Shown in pieces: positions 1-53,531 of a stretch of 64,000 nt of DNA. The notes below the pieces were generated by a model that did not search any database, had not been told where the DNA came from, and saw only the letters and a program-made list of their open reading frames with translations. This stretch comes from Amphibalanus amphitrite (taxonomy: Eukaryota > Arthropoda > Thecostraca > Balanomorpha > Balanidae): positions 62,001 through 126,000 of the forward strand of contig NW_024882995.1 of NCBI RefSeq assembly GCF_019059575.1, read 5' to 3'. The translations under genes were made by a program, and so were the position numbers. The first letter of the stretch is position 1, and every line of letters starts with the position of its first letter.

Positions 1-41117
<41,117 letters not shown>

Positions 41118-42296
41118 CGCGCGCCGCTCGCCCTCGCGCTCTCCGGGAGTACCACCTGCCGCCGCGCCGGCTCGCCGCCCTGTCCGCCCGAGCTGCGACC
41201 GGCCACGCCCGCCGCGACGGCCGGCTATGATTAGACGCCGGCTGGCAGGAGCTAGTCGGCGCCGGCGCACTGCTCACCGGACCGCCCCGGGGGCGCACTG
41301 CAGGCGCGCCGCACCACCCGCAGCTCAGCCCCGCCGTCAGGTGGCAGGGTGGGAGCTGAGAGCGGCCGCCAGGTGGCTGGGCCCTCGGCACATCTGACCA
41401 CCATGCACCCCCCGTGGCGCTGAGATCAGTCTGCAGGACCGTCGGCCGGTGTAGATGGCGCAAACAGCCGCCCCGAACTACCCGCTCGTCACCGCCCGCC
41501 CGTCAGCGGTCGCTAGACATTAGACGATCAGGTCGCAGCTCAGTTCGCCGATACCCAACGAACAAATGTCAGCAATGGGAGGGGACCACTGGGTCACCAG
41601 GCCAGCCGCCCGCATTTGTCACACTATGCGGGCTGGTGCTGATATGTATACAGCCAGGCGGTGATCCCAATAGCGGCGGTAGTCGGTAGAATCGCTCCGT
41701 GAACACGGCCCAATCTCGCTGAAAGACCGCTACCCGCCAGTGGATCAAACGCTCCCCGCAGGAGCGTGACGACGCATTACGAGACTGATCTGAGCGACTC
41801 ACCACGTGCCTGGAGCTGCACTCGACTGGTAACGTTCTGGATAACATTCCAGCAATGGACATTGGAACTGAAACTGAATAGCTTGACCGTGATAACATGA
41901 CTCCGAGCTTCACAAACGCCACTTATCAGGACTGAATCTATGCAAATGATCCAGCTGCCTCCAACTGTGACTCTGGATCATCCAAAGTGTGATTTGACTA
42001 AACGTTGAAGGTAAACTGGCTCCAATGCTGCCTCGTATCTTTTCAAAGACTGTCGTCTGGGGCCAGCAATGTGTTTTGCTTAATTTGCTATAGACTGCCG
42101 TCGACTTCAATTTGTCGAGTGTTTCTAAAATGGCGTCAGACATTTCTGTTTTTATTTACACTGGCACCCGATACCCACTGCCTGTAGGCAGCAGTTATGG
42201 TTGGCAGCAGGCAGACCCCAGCGCGAAATATCCCCAGATTACGGAGAGGCCACCATCGCTGGCACCAGACCACCCGAACGGCTCGGGCCAAATCAG
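41118..42296. promoter_or_regulatory. Upstream region of the CCDC141-like gene
   Basis: GC-rich directly upstream of the ATG (41120-41400), consistent with a CpG-type promoter and 5' UTR. No TATA box is clear. From 41700 it becomes AT-richer with nothing recognised. The assignment as promoter is by position only. Confidence 0.4.
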
Positions 42297-42720
42297 ATTC
42301 ACATCCTGTATCCGGACCGGCCGAACAGAGACGCTCCTGTACCCGCGGACAGGCGGAACTACCAGAGGCACTCCTGTACCCGCGGACCGGCCGAACAGAG
42401 ACGCTCCTGTACCCGCGGACCGGCCGAACAGAGACGCTCCTGTACCCGCGGACAGGCGGAACTACCAGAGGCACTCCTGTATCCGGACCGGCCGAACAGA
42501 GACGCTCCTGTACCCGCGGACCGGCCGAACAGAGACACTCCTGTACCCGCGGACAGGCGGAGCTGCCAGAGGCACTCCTGTATCCGGACCGGCCGAACAG
42601 AGACGCTCCTGTACCCGCGGACCGGCCGAACAGAGACACTCCTGTACCCGCGGACAGGCGGAGCTGCCAGAGGCACTCCTGTACCCGGACATGACAGAGC
42701 TACTCCTTTACCCGAACAGC
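42297..42720 (+). repeat. ~32-bp compound minisatellite
   Basis: Alternating units ccgaacagagacgctcctgt and aggcgga(a/g)ctaccagaggca-ctcctgta, about 13 units, upstream of the large gene's start. Translations (NRDAPVPADRP and similar) are artefacts. Confidence 0.9.
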
Positions 42721-42970
42721 TGAACTGCCAGAGGCACGGTTTTCCAATCAAAGTGACCACTGACCACAGTATGGTTGACTTAGCGTGACATCGCGTCGGC
42801 GCGGTTCATTACGATTACATAACACCGTCCGACCAGCCATACCTACCGTGGGAGAGACGGGCAGCCGGCCATGCGGTACAGCCTACATTCAGGCGCTCAC
42901 CTCTAACGCCATCTAGCGGCTATGAATAAAGCCCAACGCCGCAGTTCACCGAGCGAAGTAGTTATGTGCA

Positions 42971-43781
42971 TATTCCGGGTGGCCCAAAACAACGTTCCGA
43001 ACTTTGAATGCCTATATCTAAAATTCGAGTGCAAATAAAGAGCCAAAATTTTCATCAAGGTTGCGTCACTTCTTTCCGCATTGGTAGGTATGCCAAGTTG
43101 AAGTAATAACACTGTACCATCATTTTCAAGCCAGCAACCTTATGTTGAATTCAGTAAGACATTTTTGCTTTTTTGCCGATGTTGAACGGTAGTGATGATT
43201 GGCTTAGACGTACCATGTTAGAAAAAAAAAATAGAACACGTGAATGAAACCAGCACGTGTGTTGTTACCCTAAATATTTTTGTCCCACTTATGTGCCAAA
43301 TATTCAAATATTGAGGCAAAATGGTGTAAATTGATGCCATTGGTTTCAACACTGAGTCCTGTTTCGAGCAGAGGGAGTGGCACGGTGCATGGGTTACTGC
43401 TGATCGCCCTCAATTTAAGAAGATCAAACAGTAAATCGACCGAATAAGGAAAAAAGCGAGAGGGAATGTGTTACCCTGAGGTCTGAACCATCAATGAGGC
43501 TAGTTGCCAGTAGCAGTCATGGCTGCAGGCCGTCGCGTCGAGATGGAAGTGGCCCGTTCACTCACATTTTTTAGTAAACATCTGAGCAAAAAAGTAATTT
43601 TTACATGGCATGCTAGAAACACGAAACGTTTAAAAAGTAAATGACCGAATAACATAAAAATCATACCATTTACTGAAAATATATGCCGCATTGTCTGTTA
43701 GAAGTTTCAATGTTGTATCTTTATCACTTTCTGAGAAATATTGATTTTAAGTTGGGAACGTTATTTCTGGGCCACCCGATA
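42971..43781. mobile_element. Non-autonomous TIR element (~0.8 kb), probable TA target
   Basis: The left CGGGTGGCCCAAAACAACGT and the right end, whose complement is CGGGTGGCCCAGAAATAACG, are inverted repeats of ~27 bp with a small indel. TA lies just outside each end. The interior is AT-rich without a transposase reading. Confidence 0.75.
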
Positions 43782-46087
43782 CTTATCAGCTTTCATAAGC
43801 TAGTGTAGTAAGCAAATATTTAGGATAGAAATGCAAGGTTCGCTCATAGACAGGAAAGAGCACCCGGAAGGAATTTTATGCGACTGAGCGTCTCTGGTCT
43901 CCCTTCAATCAGATAGAGGCATCACACGACCGAGTATTAAAAATTAGCCGAACAGCTAATCCACACCACAGTCCACAATCCACTCCACAAGACTAACCAT
44001 CATAACCAAAGCAAATACATGGGCTCAGCCGAGACTGCGTCAGTCGAGTCGATGCATTATGTAACCACACTCGAACTGGTTTCCTGCCGTCTGGCGGCCG
44101 GGACAGTACCTAATCCCTTCCCGGCGGACACGGCTGCGGTGCAGGTGTTCCGATCTGCCCCCGTCCTCACCCCCACGGAGAGGATCCCAGCCCCTCCCCC
44201 GCCGAGCGGGGCACGCCATGAGTCCGCCGTTTGGACTACCCCACCACAGTCGCAGTTTGGACTACCCCACCAGGCGACTGCCGGCGCCTCGGCGCCGGCT
44301 GGCTGGGGAGGGGCTCCGGACGGGCTGGGGACGGGCCCGGATCGGGCGCAGTCGCCGCGTGTTTTTGCTGCCTCACGCCGCCACAGCTGCAGACGTGCTC
44401 CCATCCGGTCTGTTAGTGAGCGGTGAGCACACGGCCCAGCGGCCTCCAATGGAACCACAGCCCCATATGGACTGTCCAGGCCGCGCTGCGCTCGTCAGAG
44501 ACCGAGACGAACGTATCGTGCACGTGCGCAGCGCACGTACCGGCTACTGTGCCACTGGACAGACCGGGCAGCACAGAGTGCATCAGCACCGAACACGGAG
44601 CGGTACCGGAGCGGCGTGCACATTGCACACGCCGCCCGCGCCGGGAGAGGGGAGGGGAGGGGGCCGGGCGGCCAGATGCTGACGACACATCCAGTCCCGC
44701 TGTGGGGCGGGGAGGGGGACCTGTCGGTCAGCTAAATATGTAACCTCCAGTCCCGAGCTAAACTCGTCACCAGTGAGCGTTGACGTGGCGCGCGGAGCCG
44801 CTGCTGGGCGTTTGTGGCGGACGGCCTTGGCGCGCATTGTGGTGCATTGGCGCAGCGCTCCCTCAGTGCCCGCCGTGTCCCCGCCGGCCGTTGTTGGCTG
44901 CTCAGAGACTCACTCGGCACAGTCGCCGAAACGTTCGGGGATAAACACGACCGGTTGCCATAAACTGCTACCTACACAGTACACACGTACAGACTGAGAC
45001 GGACGCGGCGCCGCCAGAAGAGGGCGGCTGTTCTGCGCCCCGTCCCGGCAGGGGAGCCGGGCGCGCCGGCCGGCCAGCACTGAGGCTATTAACTGTGGCT
45101 GGAAACAATGGCCGTCACTTCACGTGTATTTTCTTACAGAAAATAGTAGTGCCGTAAGCGAAGCATACAAAACAGTTAAACACGCAGGTGCGACGGAGAG
45201 GTCAGGTGACGGTAATACAAAAAAATGATTGTGCGATGTGACGGATATATCTCGGCTCAATGATATTAGGCATTGTACACGCAGAAGGCAGCGATATTGG
45301 TTAACTAGCGGTTGACCAAAGGCATGCATGCAACGAAAGCACGTCCAACACGGCATATCCTTCATAAAAGTATATGGTGGAGCTGAATATGTCCTAGCAG
45401 GATAACGAACAAACTAAAATATGGTGGATGAAGCAGCTTTCCAAAATACCAACGCAAAGCTGAAGTGATTGAGCCCAAACATAGCTGCAGCTCATTGAAG
45501 CCTGCTCGACTTTATATCAAAGAACTACAAGTCCAAAACCAATATTTTCATTCACATTTCATAGGCACCTGACAAGGCCACTTGTAACCAGTGATCTACA
45601 GCTAGTGCACCTTAAAAGCGCTCAGAAATCAAACACCAAATGAGAGCCACAGTGAGCTCCAGTCTCTATACCTACGCGTAACAAGCTTCCGCACAATCAG
45701 AAGAGCTATCTGCTGGCCAATCGGGAAAAGAAGCTGGTGACCCGAACTCAGATCGCAGTGGACGCGCACACGACCCTGTCATCAGATGGAGAAATCTCCA
45801 CTCAGATCGTATCGGTGCAGTGCACACTAGTCAGCACTGCTGACACCACTGCACAAAAGCGCCCGCAGTCAGCGGAGCCGAGAAGGCCGAATTCGGTAAC
45901 GGTCTAACCCTACTCGTCCGCCACCTGCGTTTTCACCTCCGGCATCAGCGGATCCTTGTCTAGACGTCCGTGCGTCCGTCTATGCTCACTTCACGCGCCA
46001 CGACAGTGGGCACATCAGTTATCTTCTTTTCGTTTTCAGACGTTATTACGAAACGATCGGCTCTGATAAGTCCAAACAGAAAACTTT
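43782..46087. other. Intergenic, nothing recognised
   Basis: GC-rich at 44.1-45.1 kb (possible untranslated or regulatory DNA), AT-richer on either side. No supported gene. Confidence 0.5.
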
Positions 46088-46215
46088 CTGTTCCAGGTCA
46101 TGATCCATCTGACCCAGGTCACGACCCTGCTGTTCCAGGTCATAAGCCGGCTGTATCATGTCATGAGTCGGCTGTAACAGGTCATCAGCCGGCTGTCCCA
46201 AGACATGATCCAACT
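46088..46215 (+). repeat. ~24-bp degenerate tandem repeat, ~5 copies
   Basis: The units resemble ccaggtcatgatcc(g/a)tctg. It lies ~100 bp beyond the stop of the minus-strand stomatin gene, so may be in its 3' UTR. The plus-strand reading PGHDPAVPGHKPAV is probably a chance ORF. Confidence 0.7.
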
Positions 46216-46318
46216 GACTTTCGGCGTCAGATCGGCCTCTGAAGTGTCCTCGTGAAGCACCAGTCCGCTGCTGGGTCCGTAATCCGCGGACACTTCCGGC
46301 ATGTTCAGGAAGCTCCGA

Positions 46319-47242
46319 CTACTTCTTCATCAGTCCTCCGATGATGTCGATGGGCACGGGGAAGATGATGGTGGTATTCTTCTCTGCCGAGATGGAGTTG
46401 AGCGTCTGCAGGTAACGCAGCTGGAGGGCGTTCGGGCTCTCGGCCATGACGTCGGCGGCCTCCTTGAGGGCGCGGGAGGCCTTCATCTCGCCCTCGGCGG
46501 CGATCACCTTGGCCTTGGCCTCGCGGCTGGCCTCGGCCTCGGCGGCCATGGCGCGCTGCAGCTCCATTGGCAGCCGCACGTCCTTGACCTCGACACGCTC
46601 CACCTTGACGCCCCAGGCGTCGGTAGCCTCGTCCAGGGTGCTCTGCATCAGGTGGGCGATGGTCTCGCGCTGGGAGAGAATGTCGGACAGGTTGTACTGG
46701 CCCAGCACAGTACGGAGCGTTGTAGCGGCCAACAGTCGCGTCGAAGAGCCGCTGTTCTCCACGTTTGTGACAGACACCGTCGGCTCGAAGATCCTATAGT
46801 AGACGACGGCATCGACAGATACGGTCACCAGGTCCTTGGTCAGAATCTCCTGGGGAGCGACATCGAACGAGACGACTCGGAGGTCTACACAGCGGAAGGT
46901 GTCGAGGCAGGGCAGGATGAAGAACAGTCCGGGTCCCTGCGCGCCGCCGGGCGCCAGCCGTCCCAGCCGGAAGATGATGGCCCGCTCGTACTCCTGCACC
47001 ACCTTGATGGTGAAGCAGAGTGACAGTGGGAAGAAGCAGATGACCAGCAGCCAGGAGATGAACGTGAGGAAGGCGGTGCAGCAGCCGTCCGGCGCCGGGT
47101 TCTCGTCGTCCCTGCCGAGCACGCGCGGCTTGGGTCGGTCCGGGTTGGTCGGCCGGCCGGTGACCAGGTCCACCGTCGGCTCCGAGCCGTGCTCAGAGAT
47201 CGACTTGCGCAGCGGCAGCTCCTGACTGCCGCCCTCGGCCAT
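46319..47242 (-). CDS. Stomatin/SPFH (band 7) family protein, copy A, intronless
   Basis: Complete 307-residue ORF. Stomatins are hairpin-anchored inner-leaflet membrane proteins that oligomerise and modulate ion channels and transporters. Features seen: a charged N-terminus (1-53), a hydrophobic hairpin (about 55-80, SWLLVICFFPLSLCF) with the mid-hairpin proline, a VVQEYERAIIFRLGRL start to the SPFH domain, the core LRVVSFDVAPQEILTKD, and a long A/E/K helix (MAAEAEASREAKAKVIAAEG) before the C-terminal segment ending LMKK. The ATG at 47242 has A at -3 and G at +4; an in-frame GTG upstream is ignored. There are no introns. It lies head to head with copy B (48582). Confidence 0.94.
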   Translation of the reverse strand: MAEGGSQELPLRKSISEHGSEPTVDLVTGRPTNPDRPKPRVLGRDDENPAPDGCCTAFLTFISWLLVICFFPLSLCFTIKVVQEYERAIIFRLGRLAPGGAQGPGLFFILPCLDTFRCVDLRVVSFDVAPQEILTKDLVTVSVDAVVYYRIFEPTVSVTNVENSGSSTRLLAATTLRTVLGQYNLSDILSQRETIAHLMQSTLDEATDAWGVKVERVEVKDVRLPMELQRAMAAEAEASREAKAKVIAAEGEMKASRALKEAADVMAESPNALQLRYLQTLNSISAEKNTTIIFPVPIDIIGGLMKK

Positions 47243-48581
47243 GATTGGCGCGCGGACGCCGCTCCGGTCCCTCACTCAGTCGCTCCGGTAACCCTCTCCG
47301 AGACTGTCTCGCCGCGCGGCGCTGCACTCGGCACAGATGGCCGCGGTGGCTCAGTCCTCAGACACCGGTGTGGCAGTGAGCCGCTCCGGCAGTCTCCGTC
47401 TCTCAGTCACTGCACGCTACACCCGGCCTCGGCCAGCCACGGTCACCGAACTGCGGCGCGGCGCGGCGTGCCCGGCGGACCGGCGGACGCGCTGTTTACC
47501 GGCGCAGTTCGGCACGCCACCGGGCGCGGCGCCACCGTCACAGGCCGGCGCCGGTGAAGGTCACCGTCCTGCTCTGAGCGCGCGCCGCCGGGTACAGCGG
47601 CGAGCCCCGCCTCCCGCGGCGGGGGACGCCGGGCGGCAGAGCGAGCGAGCGCACATCACCTGAGGTACCGATCGAGTCTGCACGACCGCCAACCCCGCAC
47701 CACTTCCATTTCACGGGTTCAAACGGGAAACTGGAGGCTTTTGGTCAGCTATTGTGCAGACGCCTAGCCATTAGCTCGCGTACTTTCGAGTTTCGATGCA
47801 TTTTTGATGACGATTTGAAATCCGCCAGATGCCTCTTGCGCTGCAGTCACGGGTTAAGCGGCGGCGGGCCACAAATGACCCCTATCAGCAGCAATAATGC
47901 AACATTTTAGAAACGGTGGGACTTTCACGATGTTAAAAACAGAAAGTTTTCGCAAAACAAGTAGGAAGGTAGCTACTAGCTATGCTACTAAAATCCGTCT
48001 TCTGAGCACGAATACCTGCCACTGGCTTGCGTTTGAACTCGTCAAAATTCAAGCGGCGAGTAGTCAAGAGGATATAGGTAACAGCATATAGGCAAACAGG
48101 GTTGTTACGCATCATTTATAGGTATTATTCCTGGCTCACGATCACTGTCAGACAGTAAAAAATCACTCGAATGCGTAGTATAAGCGTCTCACCCAATGCC
48201 TGTCGAAATTTCGGATTTATTTTGACAGCGCCCTGTCGCCGGCGCCGGTCCGTCGGTGGCGTCGCGTGGCGGCGGCGCATGGAAGCATCCACCGAGCAGC
48301 AGCAGCCGGGCCGGCCGGCCGGCGGGCCAGCCCCGCGGCCGTCGGCAGGCACTGCGGCCGACGGCTCCGAGCGGGGAGGGTGGCGGACGCTCCCGACAGT
48401 GACCGCACGGCCGCAATATCGACCCAGTCCCACACGGCACGCGCCGCTGCACGCCGATCGATTCCGCCGGCGAATAACGTCCGGTGTGTGTTGACCAGCG
48501 GACGCAGCCGGTGCGGCAGTGAGCCCGAGGCGGCGGAGCGGTTCTCACGTGCACACGAGTGGGGCGCCGCGAGCACCGACG
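47243..48581. promoter_or_regulatory. Shared upstream region of the two stomatin genes
   Basis: 1.34 kb between the divergent start codons. Both ends are GC- and CpG-rich (47260-47650 and 48230-48580), the middle (47700-48200) is AT-richer. No TATA box is evident near either gene. A bidirectional CpG-type promoter is inferred. Confidence 0.5.
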
Positions 48582-49505
48582 ATGGGCGCCACGGCCGAGT
48601 ACGAGTTGAGCAAAGGAGGCCAGGAGCCGGAGCCGGAGCCGACTGTTCAGCTGGTGCCGCGCCAGCCGAGCTCGCCGGGCGCCCGGCCGCCGCCCCGCGT
48701 CATGGGCCGAGAGGACGACAGCGACGAGAACACCAACGGCGGCTGCCAGGCCCTCCTCATCTTCCTCTCCTGGCTGCTGGTCATCTGCTTCTTCCCGCTG
48801 TCACTCTGCTTCACCATCAAGGTGGTGCAGGAGTACGAGCGGGCCATCATCTTCCGGCTGGGACGGCTGGCGCCCGGCGGCGCGCAGGGACCCGGGCTGT
48901 TCTTCATCCTGCCCTGCCTCGACACCTTCCGCGGCGTAGATCTCCGAGTCGTCTCGTTCGATGTCGCTCCCCAGGAGATTCTGACCAAGGACCTGGTGAC
49001 CATATCTGTCGATGCCGTCGTCTTCTATAGGATTTTCGAGCCGACGATATCTGTAACGAATGTGGAGAACAGTTCATCGTCCACACATCTGCTGGCGGCC
49101 ACCACTCTTCGCACGGTGCTTGGCCAGTACAACTTGTCCGACATCCTGGCCCAGCGCGAGACCATCGCCCACCTGATGCAGAGCTCCCTGGACGAGGCTA
49201 CCGACGCCTGGGGCGTCAAGGTCGAGCGTGTCGAGGTCAAGGACGTGCGGCTGCCAATGGAGCTGCAGCGCGCCATGGCCGCCGAGGCCGAGGCCAGCCG
49301 CGAGGCCAAGGCCAAGGTGATCGCCGCCGAGGGCGAGATGAAGGCCTCGCGCGCCCTCAAGGAGGCCGCCGACGTCATGGCCGAGAGCCCGAACGCCCTC
49401 CAGCTACGCTACCTGCAGACGCTCAACACTATCTCGGCAGAGAAGAACACCACCATCATTTTCCCCGTGCCCATCGACGTGATCAGTGGACTGATGAAGA
49501 AGTAG
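48582..49505 (+). CDS. Stomatin/SPFH (band 7) family protein, copy B, intronless
   Basis: Complete 307-residue ORF, the same length as copy A. The N-terminal ~53 residues differ from copy A (MGATAEYELSKGGQEPEPEP), while the hairpin (55-80) and SPFH domain are almost identical. The central piece, residues about 140-190, differs mainly by synonymous changes plus a few replacements (YYRIFEPTVS/FYRIFEPTIS, NSGSSTRL/NSSSSTHL). The ATG at 48582 has A at -3 and G at +4. An upstream in-frame ATG at 48519 is possible but the coding flavour starts at 48582. Intronless like copy A, so the ancestor was probably a retrocopy, or lost introns before duplication. Confidence 0.94.
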   Translation: MGATAEYELSKGGQEPEPEPTVQLVPRQPSSPGARPPPRVMGREDDSDENTNGGCQALLIFLSWLLVICFFPLSLCFTIKVVQEYERAIIFRLGRLAPGGAQGPGLFFILPCLDTFRGVDLRVVSFDVAPQEILTKDLVTISVDAVVFYRIFEPTISVTNVENSSSSTHLLAATTLRTVLGQYNLSDILAQRETIAHLMQSSLDEATDAWGVKVERVEVKDVRLPMELQRAMAAEAEASREAKAKVIAAEGEMKASRALKEAADVMAESPNALQLRYLQTLNTISAEKNTTIIFPVPIDVISGLMKK

Positions 49506-51325
49506 TCCGATGTCGTCACGTCACGACGCTGCCCAGCTTCCCTGAACTCACAGCGTTGTTTCTCGGAAGGGCTGGGAGTCATGTCGGGTTGGGACACTGG
49601 ACGAACTTTTACTCATTGTGGAATGAACAAAAATGCTCGCGGACTCTCAAAGCTATAGGAGAGAGAAAACGATGGAAAAGCGATGGACGGTGAGAAAAAC
49701 GGTGAAGTATTAGAGGATTCGTAAACTTGGGAAGCAAGTTGTTTTCGATGCAGATCTGGTTAAATTTAACAGCAGCATTTGTCCTGATTAAGTCTTTTCC
49801 AATGGATTCTAGTTTTCTTATCGCCTTCTTTTCTTGTCCGTATTAGAGGATGCGGACAAGTTTCCGCCCAGAAGCTCGTCCAGCCCCTTCCTGACGGATG
49901 GAGAGCGGTGGCTCGAGCGTCTGCACACAGTGCCGCGGAACGGGTGCCTTGACCGCCGTGCCTGCTGACGGCGGGGATAGTCCTGCTCAGGGTGGCCTGG
50001 CGCTGTCCCTGACTGTGATCTCTCGCACAAGGACTGCCGTCTGCGGCGCCTTGAAATTGAGCTCGCCTAATATCTCTGGTGACCGGGAGGTTCACGTAGT
50101 TTTTGATGTGCCTGCACCCGGCTCGTTTTGTAAGGGCCTCAAAACGTCTTTCGAAGGAAAATGCTTAGGTCCATGTTGTCGATGTGCACGTAACTATCTT
50201 GGAAGTGGTCAGTATTTATTTGCATTGACACGTCTCGACATTGATGCCATTCAGTTCCATACATATGTGTTTTTGAGCAAGCATATGTCTGCATGTTTCA
50301 TCTCTCTTACAGCCATTCACATTTCTACTGAACGACCATCATCAGACCAGAACCGTGTTTTGGTGAAATTACACAAAACAAGGGCGAAGCAATTGGCGGT
50401 TAGACAAGTGCGTCTACGGAAACATGTATGTCAACCTATTGCAAAATTACCTCGAATCGACATCATACTCGTGTGAGATGGAAGAGAACTCGAAGTTATC
50501 GTTTCATGTGCATACCAACGCTTCGCATGATTTCGTGTTCGGTCATCATCATCGTCTTATGTGGATTAGGAGTCACATGATTTTATTTCCGCGGTTGATT
50601 ATTATTTGTCGTTTAGTTAAAAAGGCACGTTTATCTGTATAGTTGTACACATACGAAGAATATACGATCCTTTGGTAAAATAAAATGTGCGAAATCCAAA
50701 TGATTTGTTTAACACCTACCCCACACATCCATTCGATTTATACCTAGCGGAAATGTACACATCTGGAATACGTTATGAATGCTTAACACGGACAGGCATT
50801 TACCGTGAACCAAATAAAGGATGTGCGTGTAGGTAGTGACCGACCGGTCCAAGCCATTTGTGACCATGGTCACAAAACAACGAGTTTGGGATGATTTTGT
50901 GGGTGAAGGTTGGGACTACGACGAACGTTAAGATTGCTTTCTAGTAGAATCAGAAATGGGACATTCAAATAAATAACATCAATAAATAACAGAAGTCCTG
51001 TAAACCATGAAAGAATATCAAAACCCCGTCGAAAACAATTGTAAACGGTAGCAAAACCCGTCGAAAGCAGGCACCTGCACCGCACGTGATGAAAAGGGTT
51101 TCACCGTCGCGTAAATAAGACTGTCTAGCGACTAGTTGCATGAGGTCGAGTCAAACCCACAAACGATCGAAAGGAAAATGCATATTAGAGCCACAGCAGA
51201 ATTCGGTCCAGTCCCGTCCCCGGGTTGCGATAAGCCAACACCGTTTTTAGGCGTACCTATGTCTAAGTACAAACCTCGCGATCTGTAAACTAGCTCAACT
51301 GAAGACATTAAAGCGAACTCGGTAA
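49506..51325. other. Downstream of stomatin copy B, nothing firm
   Basis: Includes its 3' UTR. AATAAA-type signals are seen only at some distance (about 50680 and 50812), so the transcript end is uncertain. No other gene is recognised. Confidence 0.5.
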
Positions 51326-51460
51326 TGACGTACGGTAGGTCTACAAAATGAGTCCTCTCCGTATGCGGGCACCAGTGGGCAGTTAGCGCCTGAGCGCTAC
51401 TCGGGCGCCACCTGCCCGCATACGGAAAGGACTTATTATGTAGACCTACTGTACGTACAG
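51326..51460. repeat. ~135-bp near-perfect hairpin
   Basis: The left arm ACGTACGGTAGGTCTACAAA (51328 on) pairs with the right arm TGTAGACCTACTGTACGT (to 51458). Pairing continues through GTCCTCTCCGTATGCGGGCA / TGCCCGCATACGGAAAGGAC and then GCGCC/GGCGC near the loop. The arms are about 85-90% complementary over ~60 bp. It is not inside a recognised element. Confidence 0.85.
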
Positions 51461-52636
51461 TATATCTAAAAAGTATGTCCCCTGGTTTGGCTCTCCCACA
51501 GGAGGCGAATCGGTAACTTGGTTGAATCCCAGTTGCGGCACCCGGCCGCCAGGGTCGCTGCCGCGCGAGCGGCCTTGACCGCTCGCATGTCATTGGCAGT
51601 TCGGTCCCTCCCCATCTATACCGAGGTGGGGAGGGGAGAAGAGGGGAAGAGAGGGAGGGAGCGGCATCCGCTCGGCACTTGGCGATACCTGGCTGACCCC
51701 GCGCTCCCTCGCTGACCTTTGTCCTGCCCTCAGGCGAAGCCCGACTTCCTGGCCTGTAGCGGCCCAGCGGAAAACCGAGCTCGCGGGGCGCGACTCCATT
51801 GGCCCAATCTTATAAATGGAATGCTGTCGTATTCACGGCATTAGATAATATTAATAGTGATACCACCAGTGGATGTGGTAAAATACAGTCCAAAATAAAC
51901 GAAAGCACTCGATTCGTGCATAATGCGCCCTCCCATTCAAATAAGCCCGCCCACTTCGATAGATGGTGTAGTTTCTTAGGGCGTAAAGGATGCAAAACAC
52001 TACCGATTTTTTTTTTTAGCTCGGCCACTGGGACCGACAATATACAATTGACTGAAATGCATGAAAACCATTTTGCATTTAGGTAATAGCCGTTTTCTGC
52101 ACCCAAACTTTAGCCAGTGACGCCCTGTCCATTCTAAAGCGTTTATAAGATTGTTCCCAGCACCCGATTTTATATGAGGAAGTCGTTTAAAAAGCATCTT
52201 ATTTCTAACGAATTTATTATTATGGCCACTTTTACAGGACGTCTATAGAGCTTTGACTTTTACATTTCTTCCTCGTTCAGGAGAAACGTTTTAACCCTCA
52301 CCGGACCTTCAGGTTTTCTGAATACCGAGGGGACGTTGGGGGTTGGAAGTGAGGAAACACTTCCAACCCCTCTTCGCCGATTCGCCCCTAATTGAGCTAG
52401 AGCCTCACGAAAGAAACAATCGTGTGCGTCGTTACGAAATGCAGCGATTGGTCTCCGATTTAAGGACCAGGGTCAGCTGATGACTTCGGAGGTCAGGTCA
52501 AGTGGCCCAAGGCACAGGTTCGGTTTTTGGTAAATAACTTCGCTAAAAATGATCGCAGATCCGCGATTTTAGCAGCATCGTGTTTGTCTAGCTCAGGCGT
52601 GTCGAATGGTATACTTTTTCTTCGGGTGAGATCAAC

Positions 52637-53531
52637 TTAACCCTCGCCCGTATAGAAGGGGGGGGGGGGGTCGAACGGACCCCCCTCCCTCGGTTTTTCG
52701 CGAATAACTCGCGTAAAAAGCGGCCGATCGCGACGAAACTTTCGTTACCCTCGCGTTAATCAATTTTACACCCATCCTGAAATTGTCATGACCCTGACCT
52801 TAATGACCTTTGACCTGCGACCTACTTTTCGAGACCATGTTTGGCCGGAATCGCGATTCGGCGTATGTCGGCTCGCATTAGCGGCGCGTTTGCAGTCTTT
52901 TCGTGGTTTTAAGCGTTCAAACATGGGATATGATGTTGCTTCCATGCATTAGGGTGGGTGTCAAGGTCACCGGAAAGTCAGGTCAGGTCATTGACCTTTG
53001 ATGACCTCGGTTCACTTTTTCGAGTTTTACATGTTTCTAGGCCAGTTTTAGGAGCTGAATTCGAATTTAGCAGCCATATGAACATTTACGAAGTAGTTTT
53101 GGTGCCCTCGTAACATGTTGCGAAGCTGTCAGAGGCGGTTGCCACCTACTACGAATACCCTTACTGGTTGACCTGACCTGACCTGACCCGACCTGGCCTA
53201 AATGCATGAAGACATCATCTGTGATCAAAACTAACATGATATTCGTGATCAGCACCCCGAAATCCCCATAGCAGCCACGCTTTACGACTTTCTAACAGGC
53301 CCGATTTTCCCGACTTTTGGGTCATTGACCTGACCTGGAAAGTCAACCGATGACCAAGGACCTTAAAATTGGGTATCATCAACTTCCTCTCGTCACGGCC
53401 AACACGCTCGTTTTTTTCCGTGAAGCTCTAGCTCGATCAGGGGCGAAACGGCAAGGGAGGGTCCAACGGACCCCCCCCCCCCTTCCTTATACGTTTGCGG
53501 CTGGAAAAACACCAATACGGGCGAGAGTTAA
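52637..53531. mobile_element. TTAA-flanked TIR element (~0.89 kb), non-coding
   Basis: TTAA|CCCTCGCCCGTAT at the left and ATACGGGCGAGAG|TTAA at the right are inverted repeats, with G-run/C-run blocks and GTCCAACGGACC/GTCGAACGGACC motifs just inside. It shares layout with the element at 17.7 kb (TTAA, CCC(G/T)CGC start, homopolymer, TCGCGAATAACT-like stretch, many TGACCT hexamers). A related start, TTAACCCTCACCGGACC, at 52291 suggests a further relative next to it. Confidence 0.78.
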
